The notes below the pieces were generated by a model. The model saw only the letters and a list, made by a program, of their open reading frames with translations, did not search any database and was not told where the DNA came from. From NCBI GenBank assembly GCA_020053945.1, contig JAGVME010000121.1, positions 1 to 39,469 of the forward strand: a stretch of DNA of 39,469 bases, given 5' to 3'. Below, in pieces: positions 24,290 through 31,488 of this stretch; the stretch's first letter is position 1; every line of letters begins with the position of its first letter. Source of the stretch: Gammaproteobacteria bacterium (GTDB lineage Bacteria > Pseudomonadota > Gammaproteobacteria > Ga0077554 > Ga007554). The translations under genes and the position numbers were made by a program.

Positions 24290-25543
24290 CTAATGAAAAC
24301 GATCCAGCTTGACATATAACGCACGCATCAACGCAGCACCCTGCGGCAACTGGCCTAACAGCGTAATCAACTGCTGATGCGCGCGCACCCGGATTTCCAC
24401 AGTAGTCGCTCCCGGCATCCTGCCTCCTGCGACACTAGCACCTCCCTGTGCGTCGTCAGCGCGCATAGCTAAAAATGCAAACAGGGCACGGGCGCGTATC
24501 GGATGCTCTTCCGCCAACGACTGCGCCACCGCAACCCACGGTGCAAAATCGCCCATCAATAATTGCTGCTGATTACTCAACACCTGCGCGTACGCCACAT
24601 AAGCATCCCACACACTGTCATCAGTGATACTAAACAACCCCGCCAATGCAGGGGGCGTCACACCCCCATATAATGCCAATACATACTCCACTGCTTCCAC
24701 ATGGCGCTCATGATCTCCAATCATCTGCGCCACTTCAGCCTGCGCCACGGCTGCCAACCCCTGTGATGTGGTGAGAGGCTGCTGCGTTAATGCCTGACGC
24801 GTTTCCCGCAAAATATTTTCAGGGCGGTCGCCGCTGCGCAACCGCGCCAGCAAAGATAGCGCGGCTGCGGTCGGCTCCTCGTGGGTGCCCGCCAATAACA
24901 TCGCCCCCTCCGTAGCACGCCCAGCCAAGAGCAAGACATGCGCTTGCAGCAGCCGTGTTTGCGCGTCCGCACTGGCATTGACATAGTCCTGCTGATAGCG
25001 CAGTAACGCCGTGTAGGCATCATCCACCCGACCTTCCACAATATAGCTATGAATGACCATGCGGCGCCATTCGCTGAATAACTGACCATCAACATTGGCA
25101 TGTTGCCAGATCAAACGTAACAACCACGCGCGCGCGGCAGCGCCTTGGCCTAATTCAAGTTGCGCGGCAGCGCCTTGAGTTAAAACCCAGCGTGTAAACA
25201 TAAGGGGTAAATTATCGGGTAGCGCCTGCGTGCGACGCACTACCGACGCCCAGTCACGACGCTGCTGATAAATTAAAATACGCGCTTTTTCCCATGCAGC
25301 CCACTCAACGACAAGTGGATCAATAGCCGTTTGTTGCTGATCTATTATATGAAGAGCAAGCTCGGGGACACCTTGTTCGGCAAGGGCGATAACGTCCTGG
25401 AAGGGGTCGGCATGGGCGGGGGCTGCAAATAATCCTAACGCAGCACAAACACCAATGAGAAGCCGCCGCGCATGGGCGGGGGATAATAAAAAGCGGGGGA
25501 TAAAACGATAGGGGTGCTTATCTGTAACGCGGTGTCTCGCCAC
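24290..25543 (-). CDS. Exported alpha-helical (TPR-like) protein, unknown function
   Basis: A 417-residue protein with a signal peptide region (RRLLIGVCAALGLFAAPAHADP, ~residues 27-48). A long run of helix pairs follows (EQGVPELALHIIDQQQ, WEKARILIYQQRRDWASVVRRTQ, GAAAQLELGQGAAARAWLLRL, VEGRVDDAYTALLRYQQDY, LLQAHVLLLAGRATEGAML), typical of TPR or related repeats. Near the end, about residues 365-380 (QGGASVAGGRMPGATT) are encoded by a 48-bp repeat. The start is taken as GTG at 25543 with GAGG upstream; a later start nearer the signal peptide is possible. I do not recognise the family. It leads the ogt-xerD-yajQ-dsbC run, with 6 bases to ogt. Confidence 0.7.
   Translation of the reverse strand: MARHRVTDKHPYRFIPRFLLSPAHARRLLIGVCAALGLFAAPAHADPFQDVIALAEQGVPELALHIIDQQQTAIDPLVVEWAAWEKARILIYQQRRDWASVVRRTQALPDNLPLMFTRWVLTQGAAAQLELGQGAAARAWLLRLIWQHANVDGQLFSEWRRMVIHSYIVEGRVDDAYTALLRYQQDYVNASADAQTRLLQAHVLLLAGRATEGAMLLAGTHEEPTAAALSLLARLRSGDRPENILRETRQALTQQPLTTSQGLAAVAQAEVAQMIGDHERHVEAVEYVLALYGGVTPPALAGLFSITDDSVWDAYVAYAQVLSNQQQLLMGDFAPWVAVAQSLAEEHPIRARALFAFLAMRADDAQGGASVAGGRMPGATTVEIRVRAHQQLITLLGQLPQGAALMRALYVKLDRFH
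24404..24451. repeat. 48-bp intragenic repeat (family 1), in the TPR-like gene
   Basis: Opposite orientation to the ogt copy. Aligned without gaps, 42 of 48 bases agree with the ogt element. It is read in a third reading frame, giving a Gly/Ala-rich insert. Confidence 0.85.
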
Positions 25544-25583
25544 AACATCACATCCTCACTATGTTGCGGAATTCCTGATGCGC

Positions 25584-25667
25584 GTCATTTCGACCGTAAG
25601 GAGAAATCCTGGACGTTCAAATTTAGAACAAACCAACACAAAGATCTCTCCCTACGGTCGAAATGAC
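25584..25667. repeat. MITE-like inverted repeat upstream of the TPR-like gene
   Basis: The arms GTCATTTCGACCGTAAGGAG... (25584-25608) and ...CCTACGGTCGAAATGAC (25643-25667) pair at 23 of 25 positions around a 34-base spacer. It lies in the 190-base gap between rplS and the TPR-like gene. It may terminate rplS transcription. It looks like a miniature mobile or REP-type element. Confidence 0.8.
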
Positions 25668-25733
25668 AACACGCTAATTAATCACGAGATCACCAGGACG
25701 CGATTACAATTTTGTCTTGCTATACCGAAAAAC

Positions 25734-26075
25734 CTAGAGTTTTTCCTTGATACGCGCGGCTTTGCCGGTCAGGTCACGCAGGTAATACAGTTTGGCGCGG
25801 CGCACATCACCGCGGCGTTTTACGGCCAGTGACTCAAGGCTCGGGCTGTAGGTCTGGAACACGCGCTCCACGCCTTCGCCGTGCGACACCTTGCGCACCG
25901 TGAACGATGAGTTCAGGCCACGGTTGCTTTTGGCGATGACGACGCCTTCAAAGGCCTGCAAACGCTCGCGGGTACCTTCTTTGACCTTCACCTGCACGAC
26001 GACGGTATCACCCGGCGCAAAGGGCGCCAGTTCGCGCGTCATCTGTTCGGCTTCGATTTGTTGAATAATGTTCAT
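25734..26075 (-). CDS. rplS: 50S ribosomal protein L19
   Basis: A 113-residue ribosomal protein located at the subunit interface of the 50S particle. The sequence is typical throughout: [25 protein letters not shown], then [27 protein letters not shown], then [34 protein letters not shown]. The ATG at 26075 has a strong GAGGAG site; an upstream in-frame extension of five codons is not needed. It is last of the rpsP-rimM-trmD-rplS block, 14 bases after trmD. Confidence 0.97.
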   Translation of the reverse strand: MNIIQQIEAEQMTRELAPFAPGDTVVVQVKVKEGTRERLQAFEGVVIAKSNRGLNSSFTVRKVSHGEGVERVFQTYSPSLESLAVKRRGDVRRAKLYYLRDLTGKAARIKEKL

Positions 26076-26089
26076 GTTATCACTCCTCA

Positions 26090-26992
26090 TTAACTATTGG
26101 CTGGCAGATCTGTATCGCTAACAGAACTGCCGTAATACTCCCGGATAAATTCATCCAGTAATTTTTTCTGCGCGGGATTTAATATCCCCGCTTCCGCCGC
26201 ACAGGGATGCGCAAGTGTCGCCAGAGGCAGGATGCCGGAAGCGACCAGCAAATCTGGCCGCCGCAGCCAGGTTCGCCCTAATGCCTGTTTTTGCCGCCAG
26301 CGCGCGATCGCCTGGTGGTCGCCGCTCAACAACACCGCCGGCACCCGCGCCCCATCAACTTCTTCGGGGCGCGTGTAGTGCGGATAATCGAGCAGTCCAG
26401 GACCATCGACACCCCCATTAGATGAGCCAAATGAATCCTGCTGCGCGGAATCTTCGTGCCCCAACACGCCGGGCAGCAACCGCGCTACGGCGTCAATCAT
26501 CACCATGGCCGCCAGCTCACCGCCGCTCAATACATAATCGCCGATCGACCATTCTTCGTCGATGTTCGCCTGCAATACGCGCTCATCAACGCCTTCATAA
26601 CGGCCAGCCACTAATATCAGGCGCGGCACAGCGGCCAACTCACGTACGCCCGCCTGATCAAGGCGCCGCCCTTGCGGTGACAGATAAATCACCCGCGGTC
26701 GCTTCCGGCATCCTGCCTCTGGCGACACTTGCACATCCCTGTGCGGCGCTGGCGTGGCATCTGCGATAGTCGCCGCATGTATCGCATCGCGTAGCGGCTG
26801 CACTTGCATGACCATACCGGGGCCGCCACCGTAGGGGCGGTCATCGACGGTGCGGTGCCGGTCATGCGCGTAATCCCGCACATTCCACAGACCCAATTGC
26901 AACATGCCGCGCTGTATCGCCCGACCCGTAACGCCGTGCTGCGTCAATGCATCAAACATCGCGGGAAACAGTGTGACGACATCAACGCGCAT
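26090..26992 (-). CDS. trmD: tRNA (guanine-N1)-methyltransferase with two inserted repeats
   Basis: A 300-residue SPOUT enzyme that methylates G37 of tRNAs. The knot region is complete: [44 protein letters not shown]. The family is usually ~250-255 residues. The excess includes residues 84-99 ([16 protein letters not shown]) just before the VIYLSPQG strand and 250-265 ([16 protein letters not shown]) after RRPDLL. These are two copies of one 48-bp element in opposite orientations and different frames. A further ~7-residue loop (SSNGGVDGP) is also long. The ATG at 26992 matches the family start ([10 protein letters not shown]). A TTG at 27037 overlapping the rimM stop would add 15 repeat-derived residues. 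Confidence 0.95.
   Translation of the reverse strand: MRVDVVTLFPAMFDALTQHGVTGRAIQRGMLQLGLWNVRDYAHDRHRTVDDRPYGGGPGMVMQVQPLRDAIHAATIADATPAPHRDVQVSPEAGCRKRPRVIYLSPQGRRLDQAGVRELAAVPRLILVAGRYEGVDERVLQANIDEEWSIGDYVLSGGELAAMVMIDAVARLLPGVLGHEDSAQQDSFGSSNGGVDGPGLLDYPHYTRPEEVDGARVPAVLLSGDHQAIARWRQKQALGRTWLRRPDLLVASGILPLATLAHPCAAEAGILNPAQKKLLDEFIREYYGSSVSDTDLPANS
26199..26246. repeat. 48-bp intragenic repeat (family 1), in 3' part of trmD
   Basis: Same orientation as the ogt copy, with one base different in 48. It encodes [16 protein letters not shown] in trmD, in the same frame as in ogt. Confidence 0.92.
26697..26744. repeat. 48-bp intragenic repeat (family 1), in 5' part of trmD
   Basis: Reverse orientation. 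Its reverse complement is identical to the ogt copy (48 of 48). It is read in trmD as [16 protein letters not shown]. Confidence 0.92.
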
Positions 26993-27002
26993 CACATGCG
27001 CC

Positions 27003-27024
27003 GGGCAGGATGCACAAGAACCGC
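27003..27024. repeat. Repeat fragment (family 3) at the rimM-trmD junction
   Basis: GGGCAGGATGCACAAGAACCGCC resembles the right half of the xerD element. It lies between a GGAGGCGG sequence and the trmD ATG, so it has displaced or replaced the normal ribosome-binding spacing. Confidence 0.5.
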
Positions 27025-27033
27025 CTCCAAAAA

Positions 27034-27579
27034 TCAATAATCTATGTCCCAGTCAACCCGCAAAACCCTGGCATCCAGGTCAACACTGACAATCACGCCG
27101 TCAACATAGGGAATCAGGTGTTTTTTTCCAAGGGCGTCAGATTCCTGCACCACCAGCACATCATTCGCGCCCGTCTCCATAAGAGACTCTACTGTACCCA
27201 GCAGCGTGTTATCCACACCCTGTTTAATGCCAATCACCTGCAAACCGATCAGGTCGCTCCAGTAATACTCACCCTGGGCTAACGCGGGCAGTTGCGTGCG
27301 CGGCATGGCAATTTCTGCGCCTACCAACGATCGCGCCGCTTCCGGCGTATCCCAGCCTTCAAGCCGGGCGACGATGCCTTTGCCCTGAATGCGCCCTTCA
27401 AGCACAGTGACGAGGCGCCACGATTGCGCCGACGCCATCCCTGGCGGTCGTATTTGCCAGGGAGCATAATTCAAAATATTTTCACGCGGCGCGGTATAAG
27501 AGTGGATCTTCACCCAACCACGCACACCATAGACGCCCGAAATCTGCCCTAAAACGATCAAAGCCGAACTGTCTATCAT
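27034..27579 (-). CDS. rimM: Ribosome maturation factor RimM
   Basis: A 181-residue 30S maturation factor that acts on the 16S 3' domain with S19. The N-terminal beta-barrel has [20 protein letters not shown], and the PRC-barrel half has [15 protein letters not shown] and [25 protein letters not shown]. Length is near normal (~175-182). A short extra segment in the first domain (PPGMASAQS) coincides with a GCCA-TCCC-TGGC hairpin at 27434-27445, similar in form to the repeats in neighbouring genes, but this one is too short to call. The stop overlaps a possible TTG start of trmD. Confidence 0.95.
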   Translation of the reverse strand: MIDSSALIVLGQISGVYGVRGWVKIHSYTAPRENILNYAPWQIRPPGMASAQSWRLVTVLEGRIQGKGIVARLEGWDTPEAARSLVGAEIAMPRTQLPALAQGEYYWSDLIGLQVIGIKQGVDNTLLGTVESLMETGANDVLVVQESDALGKKHLIPYVDGVIVSVDLDARVLRVDWDIDY

Positions 27580-27640
27580 GACGCGCTATTACAAGCCAAG
27601 GCGCCGCACACTACGGTGCGCGCCCTCACCACAACAGTGC

Positions 27641-27886
27641 TTACGCTGCAGCCTGTTGACCAAGCAACATCGCAACACGATCAGAGGTTTGCGCACCTTT
27701 GCCAACCCAGTATTTGACGCGCTCGCGGTCTACATTCAGCTTGACTTCGCCACCGGTGGCGATGGGATTGAAAAACCCGATGCGCTCGATATAGCGGCCA
27801 TCACGCGGGTTACGCGAGTCGGTGACAACGATGTGATAAAACGGGCGTCTTTTTGCGCCGCCACGAGACAAACGAATGGTTACCAT
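27641..27886 (-). CDS. rpsP: 30S ribosomal protein S16
   Basis: An 81-residue ribosomal protein matching S16 throughout: [21 protein letters not shown], then [19 protein letters not shown], then [22 protein letters not shown]-type block. First gene of the rpsP-rimM-trmD-rplS block. AAGGAAGCAGG lies upstream of the ATG. Confidence 0.97.
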   Translation of the reverse strand: MVTIRLSRGGAKRRPFYHIVVTDSRNPRDGRYIERIGFFNPIATGGEVKLNVDRERVKYWVGKGAQTSDRVAMLLGQQAAA

Positions 27887-27956
27887 TTATACCTGCTTCC
27901 TTTGAATCAATACCAATAATGAGGCGCCACCCGCCCTTTTGTCACAGGCGGCGGCG

Positions 27957-28022
27957 GTCGTTCACGGCATCCTGCCTCCCACGACACTTGCAAAACCCTT
28001 CGCTTCCGCTCTTCCCTGTGCA
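27957..28022. repeat. Degenerate, longer family 1 repeat in the rpsP-ffh gap
   Basis: It has GGTCGTTCACGGCATCCTGC, then ACGACACTTGCA, an extra ~18 bases, then TCCCTGTGC. All the landmarks of the 48-bp family are there in reverse orientation, but this non-coding copy is longer. The 354-base gap otherwise holds a GAGGGT/ACCCTC inverted repeat near 28085-28110, the palindrome at 28177, and presumably the rpsP promoter. Confidence 0.7.
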
Positions 28023-28176
28023 GCGGAATAAAACAGAGTATTTTACGCGAATTGGCGAAAAAGGGAAGGCTTCAATTGGGGTTTTGAGGGTGACGTATTT
28101 ATATACCCTCAGCGGCTTTACGGAAAAAAGCGGGGAAAGCTGTAAAATTAATTAAAAATCATTATGTTACATCACA

Positions 28177-28214
28177 CCCCCTCTCCCTAACCCTCTCCCG
28201 CATGCGGGAGAGGG
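28177..28214. repeat. Intergenic palindrome downstream of ffh, CTCTCCCTAACCC family
   Basis: CCCCCTCTCCCTAACCC is followed by a perfect palindrome with 12-bp arms, CCCTCTCCCGCA / TGCGGGAGAGGG (28191-28214). It is a likely terminator of ffh. Related to the repeats at 6891 and 11987. Confidence 0.75.
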
Positions 28215-28240
28215 GAGATACCGTACAGTGCCGCTACCGC

Positions 28241-29587
28241 CTAAAAAGGCAGCTTTCCTTTCATGCCGCGCAGCATTTTGGCCATGCCACCGCTTTTAGT
28301 GACCTGTTTCATGACACGCTGCATCTGGTCAAACTGCTTGAGCAGGCGGTTGACATCTTGCACCTGGGTGCCGGAACCGGCGGCAATGCGGCGTTTGCGT
28401 GAGCCTTTGATGACGTCCGGAAAATGCCGCTCTTGGGGGGTCATGGAGTTGATGATGGCTTCGATGCGGCCAAAATCCTTGTCACCTACTTGATCTTTGA
28501 CCTTTTGCGGGACGTTGGCCATGCCGGGCATTTTGTCCATGATGCTGGCCATGCCACCCATTTTGCGCATTTGCTGGATCTGGCTGCGGAAATCATCGAG
28601 GTCGAAGCCTTTGCCTTTTTTCATCTTGCCAGCAAATTTTTCGGCTTCGGCACGGTCGATGCTACGTTCCACCTGCTCGACCAGGCTCAGCACATCACCC
28701 ATGCCGAGAATGCGCGAGGCGATGCGGTCGGGGTGGAAAGGTTCGAGGGCGGCGGTTTTTTCGCCCATGCCGATAAACTTGATGGGTTTGCCAGTAATAT
28801 GGCGAATCGACAACGCGGCGCCGCCGCGTGCGTCGCCATCGGCTTTGGTAAGCACCACACCAGTGAGCGGCAGGGCATCGTTAAAGACTTTGGCGGTGTT
28901 GATGGCGTCCTGGCCGGTCATGCTGTCGACCACGAACAAGGTCTCGGTAGGTTGCAGCGCGGCGTGCAGACGCTTGATTTCGTCCATCATCTGTTCGTCG
29001 ACGTGCAGGCGACCAGCGGTGTCGATAATCACGACATCGATCATATGGCGGCGGGCGTGATCTACGGCAGCCCGGGCAATCGCCACCGGGTCTTGCGTGA
29101 TGTCGCTGGGATAAAATACTGCGCCGACTTCTTTGGAGAGGGTTTCAAGCTGGTCGATTGCGGCGGGGCGGTAGATGTCGCAACTGGCGACCAGCACGCT
29201 CTTTTTGCGACGCTCTTTGAGCAGCCGCGCCAGTTTGGCGACGGTGGTGGTTTTACCGGAGCCTTGCAGCCCGGCCATGAGGATGATGGCGGGCGGCGGC
29301 ACATTCAGGTCAAGGTCGGTAACACCACCCATGATGGCGATCAATTCATCATGCACCACTTTGACCAGCGCCTGACCGGGCGTGAGGCTTTGCAGGACAT
29401 CCTGGCCGACGGCGCGCTCACGCACCCGCTCGATGAAGTCGCGCACCACGGGTAGCGCGACATCGGCCTCCAGCAGCGCCATGCGCACTTCGCGCAGGGT
29501 GTCCTTGATATTGTCTTCAGACAGGCGGCCTTGTCCGCGCAGGCGCTGGATAACGCCATTGAGCCGCTCGGTAAGATTATTGAACAT
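28241..29587 (-). CDS. ffh: Signal recognition particle GTPase Ffh
   Basis: A 448-residue protein that binds 4.5S RNA and signal sequences and targets nascent membrane proteins to FtsY. The N domain is MFNNLTERLNGVIQRLRGQG onward. The G domain has GLQGSGKTTTVAKLA, DTAGRLHVD, TKADGDARGG and GMGEKTAALEPF. The methionine-rich M domain has MRKMGGMASIMDKMPGM and ends MAKMLRGMKGKLPF. Length is normal. Minus-strand sequence about 30 bases before the ATG contains TATAAT, a likely -10 box. Confidence 0.97.
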   Translation of the reverse strand: MFNNLTERLNGVIQRLRGQGRLSEDNIKDTLREVRMALLEADVALPVVRDFIERVRERAVGQDVLQSLTPGQALVKVVHDELIAIMGGVTDLDLNVPPPAIILMAGLQGSGKTTTVAKLARLLKERRKKSVLVASCDIYRPAAIDQLETLSKEVGAVFYPSDITQDPVAIARAAVDHARRHMIDVVIIDTAGRLHVDEQMMDEIKRLHAALQPTETLFVVDSMTGQDAINTAKVFNDALPLTGVVLTKADGDARGGAALSIRHITGKPIKFIGMGEKTAALEPFHPDRIASRILGMGDVLSLVEQVERSIDRAEAEKFAGKMKKGKGFDLDDFRSQIQQMRKMGGMASIMDKMPGMANVPQKVKDQVGDKDFGRIEAIINSMTPQERHFPDVIKGSRKRRIAAGSGTQVQDVNRLLKQFDQMQRVMKQVTKSGGMAKMLRGMKGKLPF

Positions 29588-29644
29588 GGTGTGTTACTTC
29601 TATAACAAAGAGACGGGGCTTATTATAGCCGAAGGCTTGTGATA

Positions 29645-30430
29645 TTACAGCCGAATAACCTCACCGCCCCGCAAGGGATGCAAGCGTCGCCCCGGCATGG
29701 CGGCCTGGCATTCGGCAAAGATCAGGTCTTCGCTGCCGGGTTTGTTGTGGGTGATGTAAATCAGTGGGTCGTGGCGTAACTTCGCCATATCCTGCGCCAG
29801 TAAGGACGGACAGTAATGGCGAGCCATCTGGCTTAATGCGAGGCTTTCGTTGGGAAACGCGGCTTCGACGATCAACACGTCCAGCCCGGGCCGCGCATTA
29901 AGCACGTCCCAGAAACTGTCATTGCTGGTGGTGTCACCGCTGATGGCGATGGCGCCCGTGGGGCATTCTATGCGATATCCCACGCCGGGCACGGCATGGT
30001 TGACCGGGATCATCTCCAGGGTGCGCTCAGCCATCCCCGGGGCGCTTCCGCCCTCGGTATAAATATCGCCAGGCGCCATGATTTCATAGCGCAGCACCGG
30101 CTGGTCAGGGTGTGGCAGGCGGGCGAAATCGGGCCAGATGATCCAGTTGAAAATATGTTCCTGCAAAGCACGCAGCGTGACGGCTTGGCCATGCACCACC
30201 AGCGGTTGCTGAATGCGGTCAAAGATGCTGTCGAGCAATAGCGGCAAAAAAGCGATGTGGTCCAGATGGGAGTGCGTGAGGAAAATGTGGCGAATTTCCA
30301 GCATCTCATCCAGCCGCAATTCACCCACGCCACTGCCGGCATCAATCAAGATGTCGTGATCAATTAACAGCGAAGTGGTTTTCAGCCCTTCACCCACCCC
30401 GCCACTTGCCCCCAACACGCGCAAATTCAT
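29645..30430 (-). CDS. Metallo-beta-lactamase-fold hydrolase, class II cyclic-nucleotide phosphodiesterase-like
   Basis: A 261-residue MBL-fold protein. The metal motif THSHLDHIAFLPLLLDS (~residues 52-68) fits the H-x-H-L-D-H signature of class II 3',5'-cyclic-nucleotide phosphodiesterases. VNHAVPGVGYRIE, AISGDTTSNDSFWD and YITHNKPGSED supply the later histidine and aspartate ligands. It has no signal peptide. It probably acts on cAMP or a related phosphodiester in the cytosol; the substrate is not proven by sequence. It lies upstream of ffh on the same strand with a 57-base gap that appears to hold the ffh promoter. Confidence 0.8.
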   Translation of the reverse strand: MNLRVLGASGGVGEGLKTTSLLIDHDILIDAGSGVGELRLDEMLEIRHIFLTHSHLDHIAFLPLLLDSIFDRIQQPLVVHGQAVTLRALQEHIFNWIIWPDFARLPHPDQPVLRYEIMAPGDIYTEGGSAPGMAERTLEMIPVNHAVPGVGYRIECPTGAIAISGDTTSNDSFWDVLNARPGLDVLIVEAAFPNESLALSQMARHYCPSLLAQDMAKLRHDPLIYITHNKPGSEDLIFAECQAAMPGRRLHPLRGGEVIRL

Positions 30431-30555
30431 GTGTGCTATTCCGAAATAATTTCAAGCGCCCTGGTTAACTATACCTGACATGCCAGGAAATTCCCAAGCA
30501 TCACTAATCATCGGCTGACTTTAAGGCGGACATGAGCCTTTTCAGGCGCTGCCTT

Positions 30556-30603
30556 GGCAGGATATTGAAAAAGCCTTTCCATGGGCTTTTTCAACAGCCT
30601 GCC
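30556..30603. repeat. REP-like inverted repeat upstream of the ypjD-like gene
   Basis: TTGAAAAAGCC (30565-30575) and GGCTTTTTCAA (30584-30594) form a perfect 11-bp stem. GGCAGG/CCTGCC extends it further out. It is non-coding, between the divergent phosphodiesterase-like and ypjD-like genes. Confidence 0.65.
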
Positions 30604-30672
30604 AGCCATGACCCTTTCACTCAAAGGCACAGATGTGCGATGATTCTGCTTATTCACCACGACTCAGGATCC

Positions 30673-31482
30673 ATGACTACGATTATTGTTGGTTTTACCG
30701 CCATCGCCCTTTATTGCGCAACCGGTTTTCTGCTGGCCTTTTCGCTGTACAAAAGAAGCCAGTCGCCGGTAAGCCGGGGGCAACTCATTGCGCTGGGCAT
30801 GGCAGCGACGCTTCTGCATGCCTTTGAGTTGCAAGAAGGCCTATTTACCAGCCAAGGCTTGAACCTGGGGTTTTTCAATGCTTTTTCGCTGTTTTCGTGG
30901 CTGATCGCGCTGTTGGTATTGATGGCTGCGCTTAGCAAGCCCATTGAAAACCTGGGCATTATGGTGTTCCCTTTGGCGGCGATATCCATCGCCTTGGAGA
31001 TGCTGTTCCCTTCCCAACATCTGCTGCTGCTGGAAAAGGCGCCGCCGGGCTTGCAAGCGCATATCCTGATTTCAGTGCTGGCCTATAGCCTGCTGAGCAT
31101 TGCGGCGGTGCAGTCCATTTTATTATGGGTGCAGGATCGGCAATTGCGCAGTAAACATCCTGGGGGGTTTATCCGCGCGCTACCGCCGCTACAAACCATG
31201 GAGACGCTGCTGTTTCAGTTGATTGGCGTGGGGTTTATCCTGCAAAGCATATCATTGATCAGTGGCGCGGTTTTTCTGGAAAATCTGTTTGCGCAACATC
31301 TGGCACATAAAACCGTGTTGTCGATTATCGCCTGGCTGGTGTTTGCGGTGCTGTTGTGGGGGCGCTGGCACTTTGGCTGGCGCGGACGCACGGCGATCCG
31401 CTGGACATTAAGTGGGGCGGTAGCGCTGATGCTGGCGTATTTTGGCAGTAAACTGGTGCTGGAGCTGGTGCTGCACCGTTGA
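30673..31482 (+). CDS. CcsA/HemX-like inner-membrane protein (YpjD family)
   Basis: A protein of about 269 residues with about eight membrane helices. The opening TTIIVGFTAIALYCATGFLLAF, the LHAFELQEGLF loop, the HILISVLAYSLLSIAAVQSILL helix pair and the closing WHFGWRGRTAIRW segment match the YpjD/CcsA-HemX group near ffh in many proteobacteria. It is related by fold to cytochrome c assembly proteins but its job is not established. The ATG at 30673 follows AGGATCC and begins at the first membrane helix; earlier in-frame ATGs would add a tail read through an inverted repeat. Confidence 0.85.
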   Translation: MTTIIVGFTAIALYCATGFLLAFSLYKRSQSPVSRGQLIALGMAATLLHAFELQEGLFTSQGLNLGFFNAFSLFSWLIALLVLMAALSKPIENLGIMVFPLAAISIALEMLFPSQHLLLLEKAPPGLQAHILISVLAYSLLSIAAVQSILLWVQDRQLRSKHPGGFIRALPPLQTMETLLFQLIGVGFILQSISLISGAVFLENLFAQHLAHKTVLSIIAWLVFAVLLWGRWHFGWRGRTAIRWTLSGAVALMLAYFGSKLVLELVLHR

Positions 31483-31488
31483 AGGCTC

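Noticed and set aside
22141-28022. The idea that the short repeats are a CRISPR array or DNA-uptake signals
   Set aside because: There is no regular spacing or spacer structure. The shared sequence is about 48-51 bp rather than a ~10-bp uptake motif, and most copies lie inside genes.
28424-29455. A 343-codon plus-strand open frame opposite ffh
   Set aside because: It is fully antisense to ffh and lacks any protein-like motif; such long frames are common opposite GC-rich genes.
29665-29705. A GCAAGGGATGCAAGCGTCGCC stretch resembling the 48-bp element at the end of the phosphodiesterase-like gene
   Set aside because: Only about 20 bases match with gaps, and the protein end is plausible without an insertion.
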